64,000 bases of DNA from Hyphomicrobiales bacterium (lineage in GTDB: Bacteria; Pseudomonadota; Alphaproteobacteria; Rhizobiales; Beijerinckiaceae), in contig JAGXAN010000006.1 of the NCBI GenBank assembly GCA_019075865.1, forward strand, positions 186,001-250,000. The letters are read 5' to 3'. A program made the translations under genes and the position numbers. This document shows, piece by piece, positions 1 through 7,878 of the stretch. The notes under the pieces are model-generated. The model was not told where the DNA came from. It ran no database searches and saw only the letters and a program-made list of their open reading frames with translations. The number at the start of each line of letters is the position of its first letter. The first letter of the stretch is position 1.

Positions 1-378
1 ATTGGCGGTGCGCCCAGCCTAACCGCCGCCGGCGGCGTCATTTACGATGACGGCCACGTATTCGGTTCGCTCTTGGCCAAGGTGGTCGGCAGCTCTTATG
101 GCACGCAGGGCAGCGATCAGGTTGCCGGTTTCACGGTCAACAAGGTTAAATCCTACTCGACCACCGACGCCGTGCTTGGCTACCGGGCCGATCTGGACAA
201 GAAGTTCGGGGCACTCAAGAAGTTCGAAATCAAAACCGGCGTGAATAACCTATTCAATTCGCGCGCCATTACCGACATTTCGGGCACACCGGCCACCAAT
301 GACCCGACAACGGCGGGCCTTGTGTATAACTTCCTGCCCTCGCGCACCTTCTACGTATCCGCCAAAGTCGATTTCTAG
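1..378 (+). CDS. TonB-dependent receptor, C-terminal fragment
   Basis: The open frame runs from base 1 to the stop at 376-378, so this is the 3' end of a longer gene. About 125 residues are present. They alternate polar and hydrophobic residues as in outer-membrane beta-strands, contain GVNNLFN (the penultimate-strand motif common in TonB-dependent receptors) and end in the aromatic terminus YVSAKVDF, with the final Phe recognised by the BAM machinery. The role would be energised uptake of a siderophore, cobalamin or sugar across the outer membrane; the ligand cannot be told from this part. The gene is followed by a strong terminator. The plug and most of the barrel lie outside the window. 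Confidence 0.8.
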   Translation: MGGAPSLTAAGGVIYDDGHVFGSLLAKVVGSSYGTQGSDQVAGFTVNKVKSYSTTDAVLGYRADLDKKFGALKKFEIKTGVNNLFNSRAITDISGTPATNDPTTAGLVYNFLPSRTFYVSAKVDF

Positions 379-409
379 GCTCGACCAGGCTCCTATCGCT
401 CCAAATGCA

Positions 410-447
410 GCGGCGTTTCGCAAAACCAGCGAAACGCCGCTTTTTTT
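410..447 (+). terminator. Rho-independent terminator of the TonB-dependent receptor
   Basis: A perfect 12-bp stem, GCGGCGTTTCGC at 410-421 and GCGAAACGCCGC at 429-440, with a 7-nt loop, is followed by seven T at 441-447. It lies 32 bp after the receptor stop codon. The IS1380 remnant begins directly after the T-run. Confidence 0.93.
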
Positions 448-451
448 GCGT

Positions 452-906
452 ATGCACCGCATCCGCCGTCACTGGCCCCAAACCCGGCTGACCATCCGGG
501 GCGATAGCCATTTATGACCGCCTCGAGGCGATGCAATGGTGCGAGGACAAAGGCATCGTTTTTGTCTTTGGGCTGTCCGGCAACAGCATTTTGTCAGGCC
601 TCGTCGACGTCGCGGCCGAGGACATCCGCTTTGTGGTCACCAACATCGCCGCTGGTTCGCCTGAGCATATCTTTGATCAGATGCATTGCGCGCGCGGCAA
701 CAAACGAAAGCCTGATCAAACTGCACAAAGGCCAGTTCAAATCCGACCGCGCGTCATGCGGTTCGCCACTGGCCAACCGAAAGCGCCTGATCCTGCACAC
801 CGCCGCTTACTGGCTGATGCTGCGGTTGCGCGATGCCATTCCCAAGGCGCAAGCCCTGGCTAAAGCCGAGTTCAAGACGATCCGCGAACGGCTGTTGAAA
901 ATCGGC
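452..906 (+). pseudogene. IS1380-family transposase, C-terminal half (broken)
   Basis: The remnant is read in three successive frames. RIRRHWPQTRLTIRGDSH (about 455-511) contains the RGDS segment around the second catalytic Asp. The next frame reads YDRLEAMQWCEDKGIVFVFG and RFVVTNI..GSPE (about 511-690). The third frame reads ESLIKLHKGQFKSDR and LHTAAYWLMLRLRDAIPKA (about 705-906). These are familiar IS1380 transposase segments. Two frameshifts and a missing stretch between VDVAAEDI and RFVVTNI, about 50 residues by comparison with the family as I remember it, make it inactive. The C-terminal tail after LLKIG is lost or unrecognisable. Confidence 0.82.
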
Positions 907-980
907 CCGATGAATGAGATGGGTAAGTTTCCAAATGAAACATACAGTCAAGGCCGTCGAAACGTCCGAAGCCATCTCGA

Positions 981-2024
981 TCAAGCGCGCCCCTTTGGAA
1001 CTGCCCCGACGGGCGGAATCCACGGCGTTTCGGAGCAAGTAACCGGGATTGCCTGCCCGAGCAAATCCCGAGCGATTTTGACTTTCTCCGCCTGTTCGTC
1101 GTGGTTACGGGAAGGCCCTACGATCACGCGGGTAATCGGCAGCTTCACGTTTCGCCCTTCGAACAGCGCGATGCGCAGCGGGCCGTTTGCGGGCCGCTGT
1201 CGGATGTCCGGCAGCGGTTGGACTTGAAACTCGGGATGTTCTTCTTTGGTGTATTCGGCAAGCTTTGCCGTGCCGGGTATGGCCACGATGCGAACCTCGC
1301 GCTCCTCATAGAATCCGCGATGCTTGAACCGCGAGGCCCCTTCCCAAAAGTCCGCTGCCGTATTCAATTCCGGTTCCGCGTTTTCGTCAAAGAAGGCTTG
1401 CAAGTTTCTTTCGCAAGCCTCGAAAAGCGTTGGAAACTCCCGGTCAACGGCCACGCCATCAACATCGTAGGTCACGGCGGCTATACTCAGGTGAAGCCAA
1501 TAAAGCCGGTCAAATTCCTCTGCAAGCAACTGGCATAAAGCAGATGTATCAAACACCACGCAATAGCCATTGCCGCCGGTGTAACTTCGCCACTGGCTTA
1601 AGAGGCCGTTCGTCTGCTCATAAATGCGGTCAGCGGCATGGGTGCAAAAAGACGAAATAAACGGCTCCACGCGGCCATAGTTCTCCTTATGCTCAAAAGT
1701 GGAGTCGTAGAGACTGTCCACGAAATCACGAGCTAGTTTTTCGGGGCCGCCTTCCTTGGCGTAGAATCGACGCTGGTCAACGCTTAGTTGTTGCCGCTGA
1801 ATAACTGCGTCAAATTTTAGGGCGAGCGCGGAGGAAAACCTCTCTCGAAAATGTTGGACCTCTGAGGAATCATTTAGGCTCTGGTAGTGTCCCGCCCAAA
1901 TTGTTCGGGTCTTCATTATTCCTTCAAGGCCTGCGCGCGTGGTATAATGATAAAGCTCCGGGTGTCGTGAAATAAAAGTGGCGTCACATATCGCGATGTC
2001 TACGGCGCGCGTTTTAGATTTCAT
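981..2024 (-). CDS. DUF2971 domain protein
   Basis: Protein of 347 aa. It shows the DUF2971 pattern: LYHYTTRAGLEGIMKTRTIWA and SLNDSSE near the N-terminus, a central CTHAADRIYEQTNGLLSQWRSYTGGNGYCVVFD block, then FKHRGFYEEREVRIV and ITRVIVGP near the C-terminus. The family's activity is not established; members often occur in accessory or defence-rich DNA. The start is ATG 2024 with AAGG about 7 nt upstream. The gene stands alone between two halves of an IS1380 transposase, and its 5' half looks lower in GC than its neighbours, both consistent with acquisition. It is full length and uninterrupted although the flanking transposase is wrecked, which hints at retained function. Confidence 0.85.
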   Translation of the reverse strand: MKSKTRAVDIAICDATFISRHPELYHYTTRAGLEGIMKTRTIWAGHYQSLNDSSEVQHFRERFSSALALKFDAVIQRQQLSVDQRRFYAKEGGPEKLARDFVDSLYDSTFEHKENYGRVEPFISSFCTHAADRIYEQTNGLLSQWRSYTGGNGYCVVFDTSALCQLLAEEFDRLYWLHLSIAAVTYDVDGVAVDREFPTLFEACERNLQAFFDENAEPELNTAADFWEGASRFKHRGFYEEREVRIVAIPGTAKLAEYTKEEHPEFQVQPLPDIRQRPANGPLRIALFEGRNVKLPITRVIVGPSRNHDEQAEKVKIARDLLGQAIPVTCSETPWIPPVGAVPKGRA

Positions 2025-2158
2025 TACACACCTTTAACCCATCTTATTCCTAAGACTATTAAATCTGGCTTACGGATGTCGCTTAACGTATTGATTTCGT
2101 GTATAGATTGTTTGCTTATGCCTGCCATTCACAAACCAACCAAACGGCCACACCCGCC

Positions 2159-2691
2159 ATGACCCATGTTAGCGCTCCAGGCTTTGGTTTTCCAGCCGTT
2201 TCCCGCGAAAAAGTGACCGCAGCCTTTGATGGCGGGCGGATTTCTTCTGACGGCGGGGTGATGCTGCTTGCGGCGGCGGAGCGGCGGCTGGGCCTTGCTG
2301 ACAGGCTCGCCGCGCCCATCGCCGATCCGCGCAATCCCGCCCGCACCATCCACAGCATGGCCAGCCTGATCCGCGCCCGCATCTTCGCCATCTGCTGCGG
2401 CTATGAGGATTGCGATGATCTTAATGACCTCCGCGAAGATCCGGCTTTCAAACTGGCCTGCGGGCAACTGCCTGATGGCGGCTACAAGCTTTGCTCGCAG
2501 CCAACTTTGTCGCGCTTCGAGAACCAACCGTCGTTTCGCGAGATCCTCGCACCCGGCCATGGCTTGATCAATATTTGTTGCTCCACCTATACCACGCCAC
2601 CCGAGGCGGTGATCCTGCGGCCCGGCAAACCCCGTCGGGCAAGGAACTGCGTGGCCATTTGCGCAAAATCATGCGCCGCATCCGCCGCTGA
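2159..2691 (+). pseudogene. IS1380-family transposase, N-terminal half (broken)
   Basis: The frame from ATG 2159 reads KVTAAFDGGRISSDGGVMLL, ERRLGLADRLA, IRARIFAICCGYEDCDDLNDL, DPAFKLACG and LCSQPTLSRFEN, which is the classic IS1380 N-terminal region. After TPPEAV it jumps to ILRPGK, so about 50 residues including the first DDE Asp are missing by comparison with the family. It then shifts frame into TPSGKELRGHLRKIMRRIRR and stops at 2691. The RIRR end is where the left-hand fragment begins, so the two fragments together cover one transposase. The phaC promoter lies just beyond this end. Confidence 0.85.
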
Positions 2692-2738
2692 TTCCGCTGC
2701 CTGCGGCAATCTGCAACGGCTGGCTTTTGCGACAATGA

Positions 2739-2767
2739 TTGTCTGGATTGAAAATTGGGCCTAAAAT
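2739..2767 (+). promoter_or_regulatory. Probable sigma-70-type promoter of phaC
   Basis: TTGTCT at 2739-2744 and TAAAAT at 2762-2767 are separated by 17 bp. Transcription would begin near 2774, just ahead of the ribosome site GGAGG at 2785-2789 and the GTG start at 2797. The promoter abuts the end of the IS1380 remnant, so the upstream context of phaC has probably been rearranged. Confidence 0.55.
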
Positions 2768-2796
2768 CCGGGCATTGTTCGATTGGAGGCACTCCT

Positions 2797-4629
2797 GTGA
2801 ACAGCAAAAATCGACCGCGCACCGAGAGCGCGCAAATCATTCAATTGAGCAATACAGGCCCCAAGGCCCTGCCATGTCCGCCACCGGACGCTGGCGGCGC
2901 GGAAACTCTGGCCGAGTTTCGCGCCATGGACAGGACAACCAAAGCCGCGCTGGCACAACTGACCGCAGGGCTGTCACCGGCCTCGGCCGGTCTGGCTTTT
3001 GCCGATTGGGCCGCGCATCTGGCCGGCTCACCGGGAAAGCAGACTGAGCTCGTGGTAAAAGCGCTGCAAAAAGGTTCGCGCTTTGGCAAGCACGTGCTCA
3101 ATTCAGTCCAGGACCCAACCGCTCCCGGTTGCATCGAGGCCCTTCCCGGCGACGACCGCTTCAAGGATCCGGCTTGGCAGCAATTGCCCTATCGGCTGTG
3201 GTCGCAGGCGTTTTTGCTCAACCAGCAATGGTGGCACAATGCCACCCATGGCGTGCCGGGTGTCAGCAAACATCATGAGGACATGGTGTCTTTCGCGGTC
3301 CGGCAATGGCTGGATGTGGTCTCGCCATCCAATATGCCGTGGATGAACCCGGAAGTGTTGCAAAAGACCATCCGCTCCGGTGGCGAAAATATCGTGCAAG
3401 GCGCAGCGAATTGGTGGGCCGACTGGTACCGCGAAGCAACCCGGCAAAAGCCGGTGGGCACCGAAGATTTTGTCGTTGGCAAGGACGTCGCGGCCACACC
3501 TGGCAAGGTGATATTTCGCAATCACCTGATCGAACTCATGCAATACACGCCCATGGGGGACAAGGTCTTTGCCGAACCCGTGCTGATCGTGCCGGCCTGG
3601 ATCATGAAATATTACATCCTCGATCTATCCCCGCATAATTCGCTGGTGCGGTTTCTGGTCGCGCGTGGCCATACCGTTTTTTGCATTTCCTGGCGCAATG
3701 TCACAGCGCAAGATCGCAATGTGTCGCTGGAAGATTACCGCAATCTGGGGGTGATGGCCGCTCTGGATGCCATCAACGCCATTGTGCCCAAGCGCCCTGT
3801 TCACGCTGCCGGGTATTGCCTTGGCGGCACTTTGCTTGCCATTGCAGCAGCGGCAATGGCGGAGGTTTCGGACAATCGCCTCGCATCCGTTTCACTGTTT
3901 GCCGCCCAGACCGACTTTACCGAACCGGGTGAGTTGCAATTGTTCATCGATGAAGGTCAGGTGAGCTATCTGGAAAGCATGATGTGGGAGCGCGGCACGC
4001 TGGACGCCTCGCAGATGGCCGGTGCCTTCCAGATGCTCCGCTCCAATGACCTCGTTTGGTCGCGCATCATCCATGAATACATGATGGGCGATCGCGAACC
4101 GATGAACGACCTGATGGCTTGGAATGCCGATGCCACCCGCCTGCCCTACCAGATGCATTCGGATTATCTGCGCAAACTGTTTTTGAACAATGATCTGGCG
4201 TCGGGCCGCTATATGGCCGATGGCCGCCCGATTTCGCTGCAAAACCTCCATCTGCCGATTTTTGCGGTTGGAACCGACCGCGACCACGTCGCCCCCTGGA
4301 AATCAGTGTATAAAATCCACCACCTGACCGATACGGATGTCACCTTTGTCTTGACCAGCGGTGGCCACAATGCTGGCATTGTCAGCGAGCCCGGCCATGC
4401 GGGGCGTCACTTCAAGATCATGCAAAGGGCCGCAAAGGAACCCATCCTCGATGCTGACGAATGGTCCGGGCAAGCGGCGGCGCAGGAGGGATCATGGTGG
4501 ATCTCTTGGCAGCAATGGCTACAGCGCCTTTCCAGCCCCGCGCTTGTGTCCCCGCCCGCCATGGGCACAAAGCACCCCCCCTGCCAGATTTTGGGTGAGG
4601 CCCCGGGCACATATGTCTTGCAAGCATAG
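2797..4629 (+). CDS. phaC: Class I poly(3-hydroxyalkanoate) polymerase
   Basis: It polymerises (R)-3-hydroxyacyl-CoA into storage polyester at the granule surface, releasing CoA. The start is GTG 2797, with GGAGG 7 nt upstream, giving 610 aa, typical of class I synthases. The N-terminal PhaC domain (PWMNPEVLQKTIRSGG, WWADW) is followed by an alpha/beta-hydrolase domain with the lipase-like box GYCLGG (nucleophile Cys341), catalytic Asp496 in DRDHVAPW and His524 in SGGHNAGI. All three catalytic residues are present. No phaA, phaB, phaZ, phaR or phasin gene lies beside it. The stop codon falls inside the first unit of an 18-bp tandem repeat. Confidence 0.95.
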   Translation: MNSKNRPRTESAQIIQLSNTGPKALPCPPPDAGGAETLAEFRAMDRTTKAALAQLTAGLSPASAGLAFADWAAHLAGSPGKQTELVVKALQKGSRFGKHVLNSVQDPTAPGCIEALPGDDRFKDPAWQQLPYRLWSQAFLLNQQWWHNATHGVPGVSKHHEDMVSFAVRQWLDVVSPSNMPWMNPEVLQKTIRSGGENIVQGAANWWADWYREATRQKPVGTEDFVVGKDVAATPGKVIFRNHLIELMQYTPMGDKVFAEPVLIVPAWIMKYYILDLSPHNSLVRFLVARGHTVFCISWRNVTAQDRNVSLEDYRNLGVMAALDAINAIVPKRPVHAAGYCLGGTLLAIAAAAMAEVSDNRLASVSLFAAQTDFTEPGELQLFIDEGQVSYLESMMWERGTLDASQMAGAFQMLRSNDLVWSRIIHEYMMGDREPMNDLMAWNADATRLPYQMHSDYLRKLFLNNDLASGRYMADGRPISLQNLHLPIFAVGTDRDHVAPWKSVYKIHHLTDTDVTFVLTSGGHNAGIVSEPGHAGRHFKIMQRAAKEPILDADEWSGQAAAQEGSWWISWQQWLQRLSSPALVSPPAMGTKHPPCQILGEAPGTYVLQA

Positions 4630-4680
4630 GCTTTCTTGCAAGCATAAACTTTCTTGCAAATGTAAACTTTCTTGCAAACA
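4617..4680 (+). repeat. 18-bp tandem repeat over the phaC stop codon
   Basis: There are three full units and one partial: 4617-4634, 4635-4652, 4653-4670 and 4671-4680. The core is CTTGCAARCATARRCTTT, with small changes in the third unit. The phaC stop TAG (4627-4629) is inside the first unit. A unit count divisible by three could add or remove in-frame residues if the stop were lost. Confidence 0.9.
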
Positions 4681-4807
4681 GGAACCGGGCCAGCCTACCA
4701 TGACGCATCAATAGGTGCACGGCCAAGGCTGGGTTGTGCCGCAGCGCTTAAAAAAGGCGCGCGCGAGACGGTTGCGTATTTTCCCCTCCCGACAAGCGAG
4801 TTTCAAT

Positions 4808-5401
4808 TTGACCACCACCAGCCAGATATTGGACAAGATTCGGACACTTGAGGCTGAACTGGCGGCACAACTCGCCCTAGAGCAGGCAAACCTCAAATTT
4901 GGCATTGAGAATGGCAAGATCATTTTTGAAGCCGAGATGCTGCGCCAACACAAGGCGATGCAGATCAAACTATGGCCCTACTTGCGTGCCGCCGGCCTGC
5001 TCACAATCCTGACTGCGCCGCTGATTTACGGCCTCACCCTGCCGTTGGTTTTACTGGATATATTTGTGACCATTTATCAGGCGGTCTGTTTCCCGGTTTA
5101 TGGAATTGCCAAAGTCCGCCGGCAAGATTACCTCAATTTTGACCGCAGCCACCTCGCCTATCTGAATGCACTGGAAAAAATCAATTGCGGCTATTGTGCC
5201 TATGGCAACGGCATTCTTGGCTATGCAGGCGAAATCGCAGCGCGCACGGAGCTCTATTGGTGCCCGATCAAACACGCCCGGCGGATGCAGTATATGCATT
5301 CGCAATACCGCAATTTTGTTGAATTTGGCGATGCCGAAGCCTTCAAACAAAAATCCGAAAAACCAGATTTACCCAGCGACCCGCCCCCCGATGCAAGATG
5401 A
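4808..5401 (+). CDS. Conserved alphaproteobacterial membrane-associated protein, function unknown
   Basis: Protein of about 197 aa from TTG 4808; a GTG at 4715 would add 31 poorly conserved residues, and neither start has a clear ribosome site. The N-terminus (LDKIRTLEAELAAQLALEQA) looks coiled-coil. One or two hydrophobic segments follow (AAGLLTILTAPLIYGLTLPLVLLDIFVTIY, split here by description), then a conserved block: AVCFPVYGIAKVRRQDYL, YLNALEKINCGYCAYGNG and ELYWCPIKHARR. The CGYC pair and the later Cys could bind metal or form a disulfide, but no activity is known to me. I recall this as a widespread hypothetical protein in alphaproteobacteria. It lies alone between phaC and a convergent DUF6456 gene. 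Confidence 0.75.
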   Translation: MTTTSQILDKIRTLEAELAAQLALEQANLKFGIENGKIIFEAEMLRQHKAMQIKLWPYLRAAGLLTILTAPLIYGLTLPLVLLDIFVTIYQAVCFPVYGIAKVRRQDYLNFDRSHLAYLNALEKINCGYCAYGNGILGYAGEIAARTELYWCPIKHARRMQYMHSQYRNFVEFGDAEAFKQKSEKPDLPSDPPPDAR

Positions 5402-5425
5402 TGACGCCCTGCACAAAGCCTTCGC

Positions 5426-6394
5426 TCATAGTCTCGGGCGATAATCGGGCGTGCCCCAATTGCGGATTTTGCTGTGACTGGCGCGCCCCGTGGCGCTGGC
5501 TTCCATGCCGTAATGCCGGCACAATTGATCCAGCGCCGAGCTGAGCACGAATTTGGCGGATCGGCGCGCCCAGCCGCGCTCCTGCTCGATTTGTTCCAAA
5601 CCTTTCAAAAACCCGCAGACATCCATCAAAAGCCCGGCCATTTCCGGCCCGCAGGCGCGCAAAGCCGCCCGCACCCGCTGGCGCGCCGCCGCCACATTCT
5701 CAGCAAAGGGCACAGCCCCGCCACTGCCACCCGTCACCCCGCCCCATCGCGCCGTCACTTGCGGCAACAGGCAGGCGCGGGTCAATTCAGCGCGCAGCCG
5801 CTCCCCGGATGCCAGTTGCACCGCGCTGATGAACGCATTGCCATCGCGATCCTTGCGCCGCGCCAACCAGGCCAGCGGGCTTTCGGCAGCATTTATCTGC
5901 ACCGCACCGGCGCCCGGCTCAAACGCCAGCACCCGCCGCACCAATGGCAGATGTTGGGCGCGAAACGCATCCTCGCCCGCGCCCGCATCCAACCGCGCCA
6001 GATAGCCATGCCCGGCCGCATCGATATAAAGCCGGCGCACGCGCGAGGCCCCGCCCCGCTGCCAGACTACCAGCCCCAGGGAAACGCAGGCCTCGGCCAA
6101 ACTCCGTTCAACCCGGATGCCGCCCAGACTAATCTGGGCCGAACTGGCTGGGAAAAGGCGACCGGCGACAGGGCCCGTGTCCTCCGGCGTCCCCGGCAGG
6201 CCGGGCGCAACCACCCGCACATGGGTCGCAGGTGCCAACAGATCGGCGCAGGCATAGGCCCCCGGTGGCACCAAAGCCCGCAAAAGACGGGCCAAAGCGC
6301 GTGGAGACGGTAGCGCGATATCCGGCGTGGTGGCGTACCCAGCCTTGATTTTACCGGCTGTCTTTTGAGCAAATCCTGAATTCTTCATCGCCAT
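5426..6394 (-). CDS. DUF6456 domain protein
   Basis: Protein of 322 aa. The C-terminal half carries the hallmark blocks of this alphaproteobacterial family: ESPLAWLARRKDRDGNAFIS, GERLRAELTRA, ARQRVRAALRACGPEMAGLL, VCGFLKGLEQIEQERGW and SAKFVLSSALDQLCRHYG. The last two resemble a helical DNA-binding-like fold, but the function is not established. The N-terminal half is less conserved and rich in Ala, Leu and Arg. The start is ATG 6394. Its 3' end converges on the preceding + strand gene with a 24-bp gap. Confidence 0.82.
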   Translation of the reverse strand: MAMKNSGFAQKTAGKIKAGYATTPDIALPSPRALARLLRALVPPGAYACADLLAPATHVRVVAPGLPGTPEDTGPVAGRLFPASSAQISLGGIRVERSLAEACVSLGLVVWQRGGASRVRRLYIDAAGHGYLARLDAGAGEDAFRAQHLPLVRRVLAFEPGAGAVQINAAESPLAWLARRKDRDGNAFISAVQLASGERLRAELTRACLLPQVTARWGGVTGGSGGAVPFAENVAAARQRVRAALRACGPEMAGLLMDVCGFLKGLEQIEQERGWARRSAKFVLSSALDQLCRHYGMEASATGRASHSKIRNWGTPDYRPRL

Positions 6395-6610
6395 TCCTCC
6401 ACCAATCAGGGCGCGCCAGATGCCGGCACATTTACCGAAACCCAGCCAGGCAAACCTGCGATGTTGCGGTATTTTGATTATATATAGGAATTTTTTCTCT
6501 TTACAATAAGATTTTTATCCTTTAATCATTCGGCCAGTTACAAGAAAGCCGACGGCCTGCGCGGCCATTCATGGCTTTTGGGCGAGGCGCCAAAATGGAG
6601 GTTCCAAAGG

Positions 6611-6931
6611 ATGTCAGAGCACCATGCCAGCGCCAAGCCAGCATCGGCCAGCGCCAAGCCAGCATCGGCCAAATCCGCCGCCACCGCTCAAGCCATTGTC
6701 GAATTGGGGGCCGCGCATTACCGGCGGGCGCGTATCCTGCCACGCCTGCTGCCCGCGAGCACCCTCGCGGCTTCAAACGACCAGATTGTGCGGGATTTAC
6801 AAAATGAACTGCGCAAAGTCCGCGCTCGCGCTGGGCACTGGTCCTATGACCTTAACCGGCACATCAGCCTGTTACAGGCGCTACGGGCAGAATCAGTCTC
6901 CGCCCAACAAGCAAAAGGCGTTGGTTCATGA
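6611..6931 (+). CDS. Small conserved hypothetical protein
   Basis: Protein of 106 aa. The start is ATG 6611 with GGAGG at 6597-6601, which argues against the upstream in-frame TTG at 6578. The N-terminus contains two perfect 7-residue repeats (ASAKPAS) encoded by a 21-bp tandem duplication. The C-terminal part (DQIVRDLQNELRKVRARAGH, then WSYDLNRHISLLQALRAE) looks like a conserved helical domain; I recall similar WSYDLNRHI-LL-ALRAE endings in rhizobial hypothetical proteins. Function unknown. The stop codon lies in the loop of a terminator-like hairpin. Confidence 0.65.
   Translation: MSEHHASAKPASASAKPASAKSAATAQAIVELGAAHYRRARILPRLLPASTLAASNDQIVRDLQNELRKVRARAGHWSYDLNRHISLLQALRAESVSAQQAKGVGS
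6626..6667 (+). repeat. Two perfect 21-bp tandem repeats
   Basis: The 21-bp unit at 6626-6646 is repeated exactly at 6647-6667. It encodes ASAKPAS twice inside the small hypothetical gene. The period is a multiple of three, so the frame is kept. Confidence 0.92.
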
Positions 6932-6944
6932 AAGAACCAACGCC
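6917..6944 (+). terminator. Hairpin with a stop codon in its loop
   Basis: A perfect 11-bp stem, GGCGTTGGTTC at 6917-6927 and GAACCAACGCC at 6934-6944, encloses a 6-nt loop that includes the TGA stop (6929-6931) of the small hypothetical gene. No T-run follows, so intrinsic termination would be weak. It may serve as an mRNA 3' end or as a ribosome-sensitive hairpin. Confidence 0.5.
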
Positions 6945-6998
6945 TAAATACTGTGCAAATTCGCAACGAGCAACCCGTTCAGGATTGCAAAAACGGCC

Positions 6999-7421
6999 TT
7001 AGCGTGCCTTCCGGCGGCGCTGTTGACCCAGACCCATCTCCTTCGCAAGCTGCGAGCGAGCCTTGGCATAATTGGGAGCCACCATCGGATAATCTGCGCC
7101 GAGGTTCCACTTTTCACGGTATTCCTCAGGCGAAAGATTGTAATGGGTGCGCAAGTGCCGCTTCAACGACTTGAATTTCTTGCCATCTTCAAGACAGATC
7201 AGGTAATCATTGGAGATGGATTTTTTGGGCATTACTGCAGGTTTCTGCGGCTCGACTGCTACCGGCACCGGCGCACCAACCGCAAGTCTCGCAAATGCCG
7301 CGTGTATATCTTCCAGAAGGCTTGGAAGATCACTCATCGGCACAGAATTATTGCTGACGTAAGCAGACACCACATCCGCTGCCAATTCAATAAAATTTAC
7401 CGCGCCATGTTGTTCAGTCAT
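6999..7421 (-). CDS. mucR: Ros/MucR-family zinc-finger transcriptional regulator
   Basis: Protein of 140 aa. MucR proteins are global repressors in alphaproteobacteria; they bind AT-rich promoters of exopolysaccharide, motility and cell-cycle genes and repress their own gene. The N-terminus is the oligomerisation region ([24 protein letters not shown]). The DNA-binding domain spans about residues 72-125 ([20 protein letters not shown], then [19 protein letters not shown] and [15 protein letters not shown]). The finger reads C76-x2-D79...H89-x3-H93, with Asp where classical Ros has the second Cys. The basic tail QQRRRKAR would help DNA binding. The 457-bp upstream region is AT-rich and a plausible autoregulatory target. 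Confidence 0.93.
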   Translation of the reverse strand: MTEQHGAVNFIELAADVVSAYVSNNSVPMSDLPSLLEDIHAAFARLAVGAPVPVAVEPQKPAVMPKKSISNDYLICLEDGKKFKSLKRHLRTHYNLSPEEYREKWNLGADYPMVAPNYAKARSQLAKEMGLGQQRRRKAR

Positions 7422-7878
7422 CTTGGGATCCTCTACAGCTCGTTCGGCTTTCGCCTGTTATGGAATTTTAGCAATGCAGCTCATGTTTAAAAGTCACAAG
7501 TTGAACCAAAAAGGCCAAGACTGAAAAACGTAAACTTTAGCCGCTTTTAACTCAATGAAACAAATATGGCAAGCATTGCAAGCATTCAAGAGTGCGCAAT
7601 ACAATTTTGGAATAGTTCACTGCCGCTTTATTTCCGATGCGTTCACGCCCTGTATCCAGTTTGCCGTGCGAACCGACCGCGTCAAACCCGCATTTGTAAT
7701 GCAATTGTAATCGATTAAATACGCGCTTTTTGCCCATATCAGCTTGATTTTGCGGCTTTCTGTAACAAGCTGCTTAATGGGCTTAAGGCAGCATTCACCC
7801 TTATTCACATAAAATTCATTTGAGACCCCCATCCGCCCCTCTATAATGGCTTTCGGACAGGATTGGAGTTTCAAAAAA
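7422..7878. other. Long AT-rich divergent intergenic region between mucR and msrB
   Basis: No gene is seen in these 457 bp. The region holds a direct repeat of GCAAGCATT (near 7570-7590), several A/T-runs and, at its right end, the msrB promoter. MucR-type proteins prefer AT-rich DNA with T-A steps, so autoregulatory binding here is plausible but unproven. Confidence 0.5.
7820..7847 (+). promoter_or_regulatory. Promoter of msrB
   Basis: TTGAGA at 7820-7825 and a perfect TATAAT at 7842-7847 are separated by 16 bp. Transcription would begin near 7854. The upstream in-frame ATG at 7846 lies inside the -10 box, so it cannot be the start of the mRNA-encoded protein; ATG 7879 must be. Confidence 0.75.

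Larger units (their letters stand above)
452..2691. mobile_element. Degraded IS1380-family patch carrying a DUF2971 gene
   Basis: Two pieces of an IS1380-type transposase, both on the + strand, enclose one opposite-strand cargo gene. The left piece (452 to about 906) is the C-terminal half and the right piece (2159-2691) is the N-terminal half, so the transposase is in circularly permuted order. The left piece starts, and the right piece ends, at a shared 17-bp motif, ATGCRCCGCATCCGCCG (452-468 and 2671-2687, one mismatch). Neither half is intact, so the element cannot move on its own. I could not define terminal inverted repeats. Confidence 0.7.
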
